From contig NZ_KB714609.1 in NCBI RefSeq assembly GCF_000349565.1, positions 344,614 through 386,238 of the forward strand: a stretch of DNA of 41,625 bases, read 5' to 3'. Positions 15,739 through 23,810 of this stretch are shown one piece after another. The notes beneath the pieces are model-generated. The model was given only the letters and a program-made list of their open reading frames with translations. It was not told the DNA's origin and searched no databases. The translations under genes were made by a program, and so were the position numbers. Numbering within the stretch: position 1 is the first letter of the stretch; each line of letters starts with the position of its first letter. Source of the DNA: Curtobacterium flaccumfaciens UCD-AKU. Its GTDB lineage: Bacteria; Actinomycetota; Actinomycetes; Actinomycetales; Microbacteriaceae.

Positions 15739-16542
15739 TTGCCGATCCTCCCGACCGAGCCACGGCGGCGTGCGACTGTGATCGCCGCCGCCGTGGCCGT
15801 CGTCTGTGCGGGGGCCGTCGCGTTCGTCGCGTTCGGCCCCCTGTCAGCCGCACCCGCCCCGACCCCCACGCGGTCCGCCGCCGCACCGACCCCCACCCCG
15901 ACGACGCCGAAGCCGACCCGATCGGCAGCACCGGTCGACGGGATCGACGCCCCGACCAGCACCACGGTCGCTGCCGCAACGGGCGCGTCCGTCCCGGTCA
16001 GCGCGAGCGCGGGTGGCAAGGCGACGCAGACCCTCGAGAACCCGCAGGCGTCCGGAGCCCCGCTCGTCCTCCGGGTCGTCGACCAGCAGGACGGCTGGGC
16101 CGAGGTGCAGCTCGCACAGCGCCCGAACGGCAGCACGGGCTGGGTGCCGACCAGCGCCGTCACCCTGTCCGAGGACCCGTACGCGATCGTCGTCACCCGT
16201 TCGACGAACACCCTCGACCTGTACAAGGCCGGCAAGGTCGTCGACAGCTACCCCGTCGCCACCGGCACCGGTGGCACCCCGTCGCCGACCGGTCGGTTCG
16301 CCCTGACCGAGCTGCTCGCGCCGACGAACGAGGGCTACGGCCCGTACGCGTACGGCACGACGGCGTTCTCGGACGTGCTCAACTCGTTCGGCGGCGGCCC
16401 CGGCCAGATCGGGCTGCACGGCACGGAGGACACGTCGAGCATCGGCACCGCCGCCTCGCACGGCTGCATCCGCATGCACAACGCCGACATCACCGCGCTG
16501 GCGGAGCGCCTGCCGCTCGGCACGCCGTTCCAGGTGCGCTGA
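15739..16542 (+). CDS. L,D-transpeptidase (YkuD domain), secreted
   Basis: A 267-residue cell-wall enzyme forming 3-3 peptidoglycan cross-links or attaching proteins to the wall. An N-terminal membrane/signal segment (about 12-34) is followed by a Pro/Thr/Ala linker, an SH3-like region (about 80-150, ending GSTGWVPTSAVTLS) and the catalytic domain with HGTED and the active-site SHGCIRMHN near the C-terminus. The TTG at 15739 is the start that best joins it to the preceding gene; a GTG at 15778 is an alternative. It follows the secreted protein by 2 nt, and its stop lies in the first unit of a 17-bp tandem repeat. Confidence 0.88.
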   Translation: MPILPTEPRRRATVIAAAVAVVCAGAVAFVAFGPLSAAPAPTPTRSAAAPTPTPTTPKPTRSAAPVDGIDAPTSTTVAAATGASVPVSASAGGKATQTLENPQASGAPLVLRVVDQQDGWAEVQLAQRPNGSTGWVPTSAVTLSEDPYAIVVTRSTNTLDLYKAGKVVDSYPVATGTGGTPSPTGRFALTELLAPTNEGYGPYAYGTTAFSDVLNSFGGGPGQIGLHGTEDTSSIGTAASHGCIRMHNADITALAERLPLGTPFQVR

Positions 16543-16576
16543 CGTTCCAGGTTCGCTGACGTTCCAGGTGCGCTGA
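16526..16576. repeat. 17-bp tandem repeat, three copies, spanning the L,D-transpeptidase stop
   Basis: CGTTCCAGGTGCGCTGA occurs at 16526-16542 and 16560-16576, with a one-base variant (GGTTCGC) at 16543-16559. The first copy encodes the last residues and the stop codon of the L,D-transpeptidase. The other two lie in the 82-bp gap before the convergent LysR gene. Confidence 0.92.
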
Positions 16577-16624
16577 CAGGCGGCCTGGAGGCGCGGCGTG
16601 CGCCCGGCAGTGGGCGCCACCGTC

Positions 16625-17539
16625 TCAGGTGGTGACGTCCAGGGCGACGGCGACCAGCGCCTCCAGGACGGTGCGCACCACGGGACGGACGGCACGGTCG
16701 GGGCGTACCAGGGCCTCGATGCGGCGTCCGGCACGGACGTCGGCGAGTTCCGCCAGGTGGAAGCGCCCGGCGGCCCGCGTGCCCGACGTGTACCGCGGGA
16801 CGAGTGCGATGCCGTGGCCGCCCGCCACCAGGTTCTCGATGACCGGCAGGTGGATCGTGCGGAACGCGACGCTCGGCGGGGTGTCCGTCGCCGCGGCCAT
16901 CGCGTGCAGCACCCGGTCGATCGGGTAGCCCTCCGGCACGCCGATCCAGCGTTCCCCGACGACCTCGTCGATGCCCACGCGTGCGCGGCCGGCCAGGGCG
17001 TGCCCGGGCGGCAGGGCCACGTCGAGGGGTTCGCGGAGCAGCGGCACGGTGTCGACCGATCCCTGGTCGGCCGGGCGGACGCCGTCGGACCGGTGCCCGA
17101 CGACCACGTCGTGGTCGGCGGCGAGCGGTGCGAACTCCCCCTCGCTGACGTCCACGTCGACCAGGGTCAGCGCGATGCCCGGGTGTGCCTGCATCCGGGT
17201 GAGCACGCCGGGCAGCAGCAGTTCCGCCGCCGACGGGAAGATCGCCAGCGACACCGGTCCGGTCGTGCCGCCGAGGTGCTCCTGCCAGGCGGCGTCCACC
17301 CGCGCGATGGCGGTGGCGACCCCGGACGCGAGGCCGGCGAGCACCTCGCCGTGCGGGGTCAGCCGGACCCCGCGGCCGACGCGTTCGACCAGCGGGACCC
17401 CGACCTGCCGTTGCAGGGTCTGCAGCTGCTGGGAGACGGCGCTCGGTGTGCGGTGGGTGGCCTCGGCGACGGCGGTGACACTCCCCCGCTCGGCGAGCTC
17501 CCGCAGGACCGCCAGCAGCTGCACGTCGAAGTCGACCAT
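16625..17539 (-). CDS. LysR family transcriptional regulator, divergent to an EamA transporter
   Basis: A 304-residue regulator with the N-terminal helix-turn-helix (about 5-65, FDVQLLAVLRELAERGSVTAVAEATHRTPSAVSQQLQ) and a periplasmic-binding-protein-like effector domain. Its divergent position 72 bp from the EamA exporter gene suggests it controls that gene and itself. The ATG has TAGGGT 6 nt upstream and no Shine-Dalgarno. Confidence 0.88.
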   Translation of the reverse strand: MVDFDVQLLAVLRELAERGSVTAVAEATHRTPSAVSQQLQTLQRQVGVPLVERVGRGVRLTPHGEVLAGLASGVATAIARVDAAWQEHLGGTTGPVSLAIFPSAAELLLPGVLTRMQAHPGIALTLVDVDVSEGEFAPLAADHDVVVGHRSDGVRPADQGSVDTVPLLREPLDVALPPGHALAGRARVGIDEVVGERWIGVPEGYPIDRVLHAMAAATDTPPSVAFRTIHLPVIENLVAGGHGIALVPRYTSGTRAAGRFHLAELADVRAGRRIEALVRPDRAVRPVVRTVLEALVAVALDVTT

Positions 17540-17545
17540 GCAGGG

Positions 17546-17551
17546 ACCCTA
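17546..17551 (-). promoter_or_regulatory. -10 element for the leaderless LysR gene
   Basis: TAGGGT on the minus strand ends 6 nt before the ATG at 17539, with no ribosome-binding site between. Confidence 0.45.
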
Positions 17552-17577
17552 CATCGTGGTTCGCGAAGGTTTCGATG
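17552..17577. promoter_or_regulatory. candidate LysR operator in the LysR-EamA intergenic region
   Basis: CATCG (17552-17556) and CGATG (17573-17577) form an inverted repeat around the palindrome TTCGCGAA (17560-17567). The size and position between divergent start sites fit a LysR site, but no perfect T-N11-A box stands out. Confidence 0.35.
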
Positions 17578-17611
17578 GACCTACAACGTCGTGCCCGGGA
17601 CGATGAGGAGC

Positions 17612-18592
17612 ATGACCGCCCGAGACCGCCTCCTCGCCGTCGTCGTCGCCGTGGTCTGGGGACTGAACTTCCCCGCGACGGCACTCGCGCTCGAGCACTT
17701 CCCGCCGTTCCTGCTCGCAGCGCTGCGGTTCACGATCCTGGCGGTCCCGACGCTGCTGTTCGTGCCGCGGCCCCGGATCCCGTTCGGGCGGCTGCTGCTC
17801 GTCGGCCTGGGGCTCGGGGTGCTGCAGTTCTCGTTCCTGTACCTCAGCATGGCGTCCGGCATGCCGTCGGGGCTCGCCTCGCTGGTGCTGCAGGCCTCCG
17901 CGCCGTTCACGGTGGTGCTGGCCGGGGTGTTCCTGCGCGAGCGGCTGACCGGACGGCAGGTCGTCGGGGTCACCGTCGCCGTGGCCGCCCTCGCCGCGAT
18001 CGCCCTGCACCGCTCGCAGACCGCCGCGCTGCTGCCGGTCGTGCTCGCACTGTGCGGTGCGCTCGGGTGGGCGATCGGCAACGTCGCGACCCGACGAGCG
18101 GGAGCCGCGAACCCGCTGCACCTGACCCTGTGGTGGTCCGTCGTGCCACCGGTCCCGATGGTTGTGCTGTCGCTCGTGGTCGAGGGGCCGGACCGCATCG
18201 GCGCCGCACTCGGTTCGGCGTTCACGGCGGCCGCGCTGCCCGCTGACCTGGGCCTGTTGTACATCGTGGTCGTCGCCACCCTGGTGGGCTACGGCATCTG
18301 GTCACGGCTGCTGGCGGCCTACCCGTCGAGCACGGTCGCACCGTTCTCGATGCTCGTGCCGGTGGTCGGGGTGCTCGCGTCGTGGGCGGCCTTCGGCGAG
18401 GTGCCCGACCTGGTCGAGGTGCTCGCCGGCGCGGTCGTCGTGGCCGCCGTGCTGTGGTCGTCGCGCCCGGCCCGCGGGCCACGGCCGGGAGCGTACCCGG
18501 CGCCAGCCGCGGCCCCGGCACCGGCCCCGGCCCCGATCGACGGGGTCCCGGTTCCGGTGCTCAGCCCCGGTGCTGGCGACGCTCCGCGATGA
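17612..18592 (+). CDS. EamA family (DMT superfamily) transporter
   Basis: A 326-residue, ten-helix exporter built from two EamA repeats, each opening with a pattern like LLAVVVAVVWGLNFPATALALEHFPP. Such proteins export amino acids or other metabolites; the substrate cannot be read from the sequence. The C-terminus ends in an unusual Ala/Pro-rich tail. Starts at 17603 and 17612 are both possible; I chose 17612 because the family typically begins with MTxRDRLLAV. The gene converges with the epimerase gene and the two overlap by 32 bp. The divergent LysR protein is the likely regulator. Confidence 0.88.
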   Translation: MTARDRLLAVVVAVVWGLNFPATALALEHFPPFLLAALRFTILAVPTLLFVPRPRIPFGRLLLVGLGLGVLQFSFLYLSMASGMPSGLASLVLQASAPFTVVLAGVFLRERLTGRQVVGVTVAVAALAAIALHRSQTAALLPVVLALCGALGWAIGNVATRRAGAANPLHLTLWWSVVPPVPMVVLSLVVEGPDRIGAALGSAFTAAALPADLGLLYIVVVATLVGYGIWSRLLAAYPSSTVAPFSMLVPVVGVLASWAAFGEVPDLVEVLAGAVVVAAVLWSSRPARGPRPGAYPAPAAAPAPAPAPIDGVPVPVLSPGAGDAPR

Positions 18593-19538
18593 TCCCGGCG
18601 AGCGCCCCACGCAGGTGCGGGTAGCGGAACTCGTAGCCGGCCTCGGTCAGCCGGGTCGGCACCACCCACCGGCTCTTCAGCACGAGTTCGGTCTCGGTGC
18701 GGATCACGAACGACCCGAGCTCGAGCATCCACCGGAACGTCGGCACCCCGAACCGGCGCCCGACGGCGTCGCGGATGGTCGCCATGACGGTTCGGTTGTC
18801 GGACGGGTTCGGGCTCGACACGTTCACCGGCCCCTCGATCTCCGGGTGGTCGCGGAGGAACCGGATCGACCCGAGGACGTCGGCGATGTGCACCCAGCTG
18901 AACCGCTGCCGACCGTGGGTGGGCCGGTGGTGGTGGTAGGTGCCGGCGCGGAGCCGGGATCGGGTCGGCACCCACGGCCCGTCGTACTGCGGCCCACCGA
19001 GGCCGGCCTGGGCGAGCCGGAGGAGCGGCAGCAGGGCGCTGCCGTCGCCGAACACGATCGCCATCCGGAGTGCCACACGACGGGTGCCGGGCAGGTCGGC
19101 GCCGAAGAAGGCGTCCTCCCACGCGCGCGCCACCGAGACCGAGAACCCCTCGCCGATCTCCCCCGTCGCTTCGTCCTGCGGGCGGTCGTCGGCGTGCCGG
19201 TAGATCGTCGCGGTCGAGGCGTTCAACCACAGCGGCGTCGGGTGCTCGGACGTCCGGATGGCCTCGGCGAGCTCGAGCGTGGTGTCCACCCGCGAGCGCA
19301 TGATCTCGGCGCGGTTGCGTCGGCCGTACCGGCAGTTGACGCTCTTGCCCGCCATGTTCACGACGATGGCGGCGCCGTCGACGAGTTCCCGGATGCGCAT
19401 GGTGTTGCCCCACACGGCGTCGCCGGTCCGCCCGATCGTGACGACCTGGTAGCCCTCTTCCGTGAAGGCGTCCCGCAGGTACTGCCCCACGAAGCCGCTC
19501 GCTCCCGCGATCACGACGCGGCCCTTCTGGTCGCTCAT
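18561..19538 (-). CDS. TIGR01777-type epimerase (NAD-dependent, YfcH/SDR39U1-like)
   Basis: A 325-residue extended short-chain dehydrogenase. The nucleotide-binding motif is GASGFVGQYLRD (about 12-23). A central LWLNASTATIYRH segment and a C-terminal region ending in a short RYPHLRGALAGI stretch match the TIGR01777 family, whose function is not established. The ATG at 19538 directly follows the stop of the 63-residue ORF at 19540-19731, with GGGGAT as ribosome-binding site. Its 3' end overlaps the convergent EamA gene. Confidence 0.87.
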   Translation of the reverse strand: MSDQKGRVVIAGASGFVGQYLRDAFTEEGYQVVTIGRTGDAVWGNTMRIRELVDGAAIVVNMAGKSVNCRYGRRNRAEIMRSRVDTTLELAEAIRTSEHPTPLWLNASTATIYRHADDRPQDEATGEIGEGFSVSVARAWEDAFFGADLPGTRRVALRMAIVFGDGSALLPLLRLAQAGLGGPQYDGPWVPTRSRLRAGTYHHHRPTHGRQRFSWVHIADVLGSIRFLRDHPEIEGPVNVSSPNPSDNRTVMATIRDAVGRRFGVPTFRWMLELGSFVIRTETELVLKSRWVVPTRLTEAGYEFRYPHLRGALAGIIAERRQHRG

Positions 19539-19539
19539 C

Positions 19540-19731
19540 TCATCCCCGTTCTGTGTCCGGCGCGATCTCGTACCGGAACGCCCCCTCGTACCGGTACAGC
19601 GTGCCGACCACCGGTGCCGCGAGCACCAGGGACACGCGCTGCAGGTCGGCTTCGTCATCGAATCGTTCCACGAGCGTCACACGCGTGGGGACCAGGCGCA
19701 GCGCGACCGGCTCACGGTTCGATCCTGGCAT
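19540..19731 (-). CDS. small hypothetical protein coupled to the epimerase gene
   Basis: A 63-residue ORF starting MPGSNREPVALRLVPTRVTL and ending YEIAPDTERG. I do not recognise a family. It uses G/C third positions like its neighbours, contains beta-strand-like alternation (TLVERFDD, LYRYEGAFRYEI), and its TGA stop is followed after one base by the epimerase ATG, a typical coupled arrangement. TAGGGA about 14 nt upstream of the ATG could be a -10; it overlaps the divergent promoter of the cation transporter gene. Confidence 0.5.
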   Translation of the reverse strand: MPGSNREPVALRLVPTRVTLVERFDDEADLQRVSLVLAAPVVGTLYRYEGAFRYEIAPDTERG

Positions 19732-19749
19732 GTCGTCGGTGCGGATCCC

Positions 19750-19755
19750 TACGAT
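19750..19755 (+). promoter_or_regulatory. -10 element for the leaderless cation transporter gene
   Basis: TACGAT ends 7 nt before the ATG at 19763; there is no Shine-Dalgarno sequence. Confidence 0.5.
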
Positions 19756-19762
19756 GTCGCAC

Positions 19763-20677
19763 ATGGGACACGACCACGGGCACGGCGTCGGGCACGCCTC
19801 GGAGCGCGCCCTGCTCATCGCGTTCTGCATCTCGGCGGGCATCCTGCTGGCCGAGGTCGTCGGCGCCGTGGTCACCGGTTCGCTCGCGCTGCTCGTCGAC
19901 GCCGGGCACATGGTCGTCGACACCGGCGGACTCGGCATCGGGCTCGTCGCGACGCGGCTCGCCCGCCGGTCCCCGACCGCGCAGCGCACCTGGGGCTTCC
20001 AGCGGGCCGAGGTCCTCGGGGCCACCGCACAGGCCGCCATCCTGCTCGCCGTCGGGGTCTACGTGATCATCTCGGCGGCCCAGCGGCTCGTCGTGCCGGA
20101 GGAGATCCACTCCGGGCCGCTGCTCGTGTTCGGCATCGTCGGCCTCGTCGGCAACCTGGTGGCCTACGCGGTGCTGCTGCGGGCATCGGGCGAGGGGTTC
20201 ACCTCGCGGGCCGCCCGGCTCGAGGTCCTCAACGACACACTCGGGTCGGTCGCCGTCATCATCGCGGCGATCGTGCTCATGCTGACCGGGTGGGAGCGGG
20301 CGGACTCCGTCGCCGCGATCCTGATCGGTCTGCTCATCCTGCCGCGAGCGATCCGGCTGCTGCGTGAGACCGCGAACGTGCTGCTCGAGTCGACGCCGCC
20401 GGGGCTCGACCTCGACGACGTGCGCGGCCACATCCTCGAGCTCGACCACGTCATCGCGGTGCACGACCTGCACGCGACGCTCGTGGCGACCGGGGTACCG
20501 AACCTGACCGCGCACGTGGTCGTGGACGACCACTGCTTCTCGACAGCGCACGCCCCTGCGATCCTCGACGAGCTGCAGCGGTGTGTGGCGGAGCACTTCG
20601 ACGTGCCGGTGGAGCACTCGACCTTCCAGTTGGAGCCGGTGTCGCACCGGCGGCACGAGTACGAGGTGCACGCGTAG
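19763..20677 (+). CDS. cation diffusion facilitator (CzcD/ZitB-like metal exporter)
   Basis: A 304-residue, six-helix metal/proton antiporter. The His-rich start (MGHDHGHGVGH) could bind metal. Membrane helix II has the DxxHxxxD pattern (DAGHMVVD); helix V reads LEVLNDTLGS, i.e. ExxxD where many Zn exporters have HxxxD, a variant also seen in some CzcD proteins. A cytoplasmic ferredoxin-like domain follows (about 215-300) with VAHDLHAT-like and HVVVDDHC segments. Zinc, cobalt or cadmium are the usual substrates. An in-frame ATG at 19754 is possible, but 19763 has the -10 at leaderless distance. Confidence 0.9.
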   Translation: MGHDHGHGVGHASERALLIAFCISAGILLAEVVGAVVTGSLALLVDAGHMVVDTGGLGIGLVATRLARRSPTAQRTWGFQRAEVLGATAQAAILLAVGVYVIISAAQRLVVPEEIHSGPLLVFGIVGLVGNLVAYAVLLRASGEGFTSRAARLEVLNDTLGSVAVIIAAIVLMLTGWERADSVAAILIGLLILPRAIRLLRETANVLLESTPPGLDLDDVRGHILELDHVIAVHDLHATLVATGVPNLTAHVVVDDHCFSTAHAPAILDELQRCVAEHFDVPVEHSTFQLEPVSHRRHEYEVHA

Positions 20678-20781
20678 GGTCCCGCGCTCGGGCGTGCGGG
20701 CGTCAGCGCCCCGGTTCCGCGACGATCCACCAGGTGATCGACGCGTGGTCTGTCGCAGAACGGGTGTCCGCGGGTGCCGGG

Positions 20782-21387
20782 TCAGCAGTCGTCGGTGCGC
20801 GTGGGGTACGCCGTGATCACCCGGTCGGTGGTGGCCGAGACGATCACCTTCACCCACGGCTCGTCGTCGGGGCGCGAACCGTCGTCGAACCGGACGGGTG
20901 CGGCGTAGCAGACCTTGCCGTCGCCGACGTCGAGCGGGAACCCGGGGCGGGGGTCCTCGAGCGCGGTCTGCACCGCCGTGAGCATGGCGTCGTCCCAGTC
21001 GCGCGAGCCGTGCCCGGTGACGACGTCGCGCCAGTCAGCGGTGTGGCGCACCCGGATGTGCTCGTACCCCTGGGCCGCGGTGCCGCACTGCAGGGTGACG
21101 CGGCCCAGGGCCTGGGTCTCGTACTGCGCGACCGCGGCCTGGGTAGTGCTGTCGCACCGCGCCAGGGCGGCGGACCCGGGCAGGTCCGGCCCCATGCGGG
21201 TGATCGTGACGGTGCCGTCGCCGGTGGCGGTCGACGCGTCGCTCGGCGTCCGCGCGGCCGAGCCGACGTCGATGGTCGGGTCGTCCGCGCCCTGCCGTGC
21301 CGTCAGGAACAGCCCGCCGGCGAGGAGACCCGCGGCCACCACGGCCGCGATCCCCGTGATCACGGGACGGTTGCGGTTCTGGGGCAC
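20782..21387 (-). CDS. membrane-anchored extracytoplasmic protein of unknown function
   Basis: A 201-residue protein with a short basic N-terminus (PQNRNRP), one hydrophobic segment (about 9-30) and an extracytoplasmic domain with four cysteines, the last at the C-terminus (RTDDC). No lipobox is visible. I do not recognise a family. The GTG at 21387 is chosen because the export segment follows it directly and CATACT lies 6 nt upstream. It is preceded by the MFS gene's hairpin and appears monocistronic. Confidence 0.72.
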   Translation of the reverse strand: MPQNRNRPVITGIAAVVAAGLLAGGLFLTARQGADDPTIDVGSAARTPSDASTATGDGTVTITRMGPDLPGSAALARCDSTTQAAVAQYETQALGRVTLQCGTAAQGYEHIRVRHTADWRDVVTGHGSRDWDDAMLTAVQTALEDPRPGFPLDVGDGKVCYAAPVRFDDGSRPDDEPWVKVIVSATTDRVITAYPTRTDDC

Positions 21388-21413
21388 GCGCCCAGTATGC
21401 CGGAGGTGGGTCG

Positions 21414-21466
21414 CGCCTCCAGGCCGGATCACGGAGGACGGAACCCGGTTCCGGGTGCGGGAGGCG
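21414..21466 (-). terminator. terminator downstream of the MFS gene
   Basis: CGCCTCC (21414-21420) pairs with GGAGGCG (21460-21466) around an inner palindrome ACCCGGTTCCGGGT (21443-21456). The outer arms carry the GGAGGC core of the local hairpin family. Confidence 0.5.
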
Positions 21467-21486
21467 GACGCCAAGCCCGCCCGCCG

Positions 21487-22776
21487 TCAGGCGCGCGCGG
21501 CCAGCCGGGTGCCGGCGACGAGGGCCAGGACGGCGACGAGCACCACGTACCCGATCAGGACGGGCAGCGTCGGGATCACCAGCAGCGCTGCCCCGACGGC
21601 CACGACCGGCACGGTGAGCCCGGCGTAGGCGATGAGGAACGTGGCTGCGAGCACGCCACCCCGACGCTCCGGTCCGACGAGTGCTGCGGCACTGCCGATC
21701 GCGGCACGGAACAGCAGGCCGACGCCGGCACCCGCGACGACCCCGCCGCCGATGAACCCGGCGACCTGCAGCAGCACCGCGGCGACGGCCAGGACGACCA
21801 GCCCGACGACCAGCAGCACCATGCCGAGCCGGATCTGCGCCCGCTGCGACAGTCGGGCGAAGACGATCTGCGACAACGCGCTCGCGGCGAAGACCCCGAA
21901 GGTCGTGGCGCCGGCGGCCAGGCGGTCGGTGACGTGGAAGGTGGTACCGAGGAAGCTCGGCGCGACCGAGGTGAAGAGCCCCTGCACGGCGAGTGCGGCG
22001 AAGGCGGCTGCCCCGGCGGCCCAGAACGCGGCACCCTGCCCCTCCGGCGCCTGCATGCGCTGCGGGCGGTAGGCCACGGGCTGCTCGGGACGGTCGACCG
22101 TCTCCGGTGCGGCCAGCACGAGCACGAACGCGACGGCCAGCGCGATCACGAACACCACGTACGGGACCATGAGCGGCTGCCCGACGAACTCGGCGAGTGC
22201 TCCGCCGACCAGGGCGCCGAGCGACAGGCCACCGAGGTTCACCGCCCCGGCAGCGACGCTCGCGCCCTTCGCGGAGTCGCTCGACCCGGTGGCACGGACC
22301 CGGAGCTCACCGAGGTGTGCCGTCGCGGTCGCCGTCAGCGTCCCGACGCCGAGGCCGGTCACGAGCCGGGCGACGATGAGGCCGGTGACGTCGTTCCAGA
22401 GCAGGAACAGCACGGCGGCGACGAGTTCGAGGGCGATCGACACCAGGATGAGCGGACGGCGTCCGTGCACGTCGCTGAGGTGTCCCGCCAGGTACAGCGA
22501 CCCGACGACCCCGACCCCGTACGCCGCGAAGATGACCGTCGTGGTGAAGGTCGGGAAGCCGTCGCGGGCCTGGTAGATGACGTACAGGGGTGCGGGGACG
22601 GTCGCGAAGGCCATCACCGCGAGGAACGCGAAGGCGACGACCCAGAAGCCGAAACCGTGGCGCCGACGGGTGTGGACACGGCGTCCGCGCGGGGCGACGA
22701 CACGGTCGCTCGCGGATGCGGGAGCGGCGGTGGTGGCGGGGACGGTGCCCGTCGGGGTGTCGGTGACGGTTGACAT
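21487..22776 (-). CDS. MFS transporter
   Basis: A 429-residue major facilitator with about 12 hydrophobic segments after a charged 45-residue N-terminus. The loop between helices II and III has the family motif (GHLSDVHGRRPLI). Substrate unknown; drug or metabolite export is the usual role for MFS genes next to a divergent LysR gene. The ATG at 22776 has CGGAG upstream; the frame stays open to 23778, but that stretch is antisense to the LysR gene. A LysR regulator starts 81 bp away on the opposite strand. Confidence 0.9.
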   Translation of the reverse strand: MSTVTDTPTGTVPATTAAPASASDRVVAPRGRRVHTRRRHGFGFWVVAFAFLAVMAFATVPAPLYVIYQARDGFPTFTTTVIFAAYGVGVVGSLYLAGHLSDVHGRRPLILVSIALELVAAVLFLLWNDVTGLIVARLVTGLGVGTLTATATAHLGELRVRATGSSDSAKGASVAAGAVNLGGLSLGALVGGALAEFVGQPLMVPYVVFVIALAVAFVLVLAAPETVDRPEQPVAYRPQRMQAPEGQGAAFWAAGAAAFAALAVQGLFTSVAPSFLGTTFHVTDRLAAGATTFGVFAASALSQIVFARLSQRAQIRLGMVLLVVGLVVLAVAAVLLQVAGFIGGGVVAGAGVGLLFRAAIGSAAALVGPERRGGVLAATFLIAYAGLTVPVVAVGAALLVIPTLPVLIGYVVLVAVLALVAGTRLAARA

Positions 22777-22799
22777 GCTCCGATGATCGCGCTCGCGGT

Positions 22800-22819
22800 G
22801 CATCGAGTCCAACGGATGC
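22800..22819. promoter_or_regulatory. candidate LysR operator between the MFS and LysR genes
   Basis: GCATC-N10-GATGC forms an inverted repeat in the 81-bp divergent gap. The position suits a LysR recognition site, but the match is short. Confidence 0.3.
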
Positions 22820-22857
22820 GCTTGATGTGCACGATCGATCTGTTCGATACTCGGACG

Positions 22858-23736
22858 ATGGAGACCCGACTGCTCGAACAGTTCGTCACCGTCGCCGCCG
22901 AGGGCAGCGTCACCCGGGCGGCGGAACGGCTCTGGGCCGCGCAGTCCACGGTGTCCGCGGGCATCGCCTCGCTCGAGCGCAGCTTCGGCGTGCGGCTCTT
23001 CGACCGCACCGGCCGACAGCTCGTGCTGACCCCCGCCGGCGAGGACCTGCTCCCCCATGCCCGCGCGGTGCTCGAGTCCCTCGACCGGATGCGTGACCTG
23101 GCCACCGCCGACGACGCCGACCTGCGGGGTCGGGTGCGGCTCGGCATCTTCACGAGCATGGACATCGTCGACCTCACGGGCGTGCTGCAGCGGTTCCGGC
23201 GGCAGCACCCGCTCGTCGCCGTGGAGCTGATGACCTCGCCGTCGGGGACGACCGGCCTCGTGCAGGACCTGGTCGCCGGGCGGCTCGACATCGCCTACAC
23301 GGGCCTGCCCACCGTGCCCGCCGGCGTCGTCGTGGAGCCGTTGCGGGAGATGCCGTTCCGGGTGTTCACCGCGGCGGACCACCCGCTCGCCGGCCGGTCG
23401 TCGGTGTCGCTCGCCGAACTCGCCGACGAACCGTTCATCGACACGGCGCACGGGTTCGGCAACCGGATCATCCTCGACGGGGCACTCGAGCGGCTCGGGA
23501 TCCGTCGGCGCATCGTCGCGGAGATGAACGACATGCCCGCCGTGATCCGGTTCGCCTCGGCCGGGCTCGGAGTCGGGGTCGTGCCGGACTCGGGGGTGCG
23601 GTACGACGGTGCGGTGCTCGACCTGGAGGACGAGGTCGACCCGCTCCGCATCGGTCTGGCGGTCCGGACGTCCCCGGAGCCGAGCCGCGCGGTCCGGACG
23701 CTGGCGCGCGACATCGTTGCGGCGCGGGTGGGGTGA
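22858..23736 (+). CDS. LysR family transcriptional regulator, divergent to the MFS gene
   Basis: A 292-residue LysR protein: helix-turn-helix at about 3-62 (LLEQFVTVAAEGSVTRAAERLWAAQSTVSAGI) and a substrate-binding effector domain (about 90-290). Probably regulates the adjacent MFS transporter. The ATG at 22858 has GATACT 6 nt upstream and no Shine-Dalgarno, so it may be leaderless; the frame is open from 22783. It converges with the sigma-associated gene across a perfect hairpin. Confidence 0.88.
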   Translation: METRLLEQFVTVAAEGSVTRAAERLWAAQSTVSAGIASLERSFGVRLFDRTGRQLVLTPAGEDLLPHARAVLESLDRMRDLATADDADLRGRVRLGIFTSMDIVDLTGVLQRFRRQHPLVAVELMTSPSGTTGLVQDLVAGRLDIAYTGLPTVPAGVVVEPLREMPFRVFTAADHPLAGRSSVSLAELADEPFIDTAHGFGNRIILDGALERLGIRRRIVAEMNDMPAVIRFASAGLGVGVVPDSGVRYDGAVLDLEDEVDPLRIGLAVRTSPEPSRAVRTLARDIVAARVG

Positions 23737-23762
23737 CGCGGGGCGGTGGGTTCGGCCCCACC

Positions 23763-23810
23763 GACGGACTGGAGGCACGGGTCGGGTCCGCCACGTGCCT
23801 CCAGTCCGTC
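23763..23810. terminator. bidirectional terminator, GGAGGC hairpin family
   Basis: A 17-bp perfect stem (23763-23779 with 23794-23810) with a 14-nt loop lies between convergent genes; its left arm reads GACGGACTGGAGGCACG. Its right arm includes two bases of the stop codon of the leftward gene. No T-run follows. Confidence 0.7.

Noticed and set aside
16577..16624. Possible GGAGGC-family hairpin after the L,D-transpeptidase gene
   Set aside because: It contains CCTGGAGGCGCGG but no complementary arm of useful length; only a 5-bp GGCGC/GCGCC stem is present.
20581..22773. A 730-codon plus-strand frame opposite the MFS gene
   Set aside because: Antisense shadow; it has no membrane segments or motifs, while the minus strand encodes a full MFS transporter.
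22777..23778. N-terminal extension of the MFS frame
   Set aside because: It runs antisense through the LysR gene; the MFS start at 22776 precedes the first membrane segment normally.
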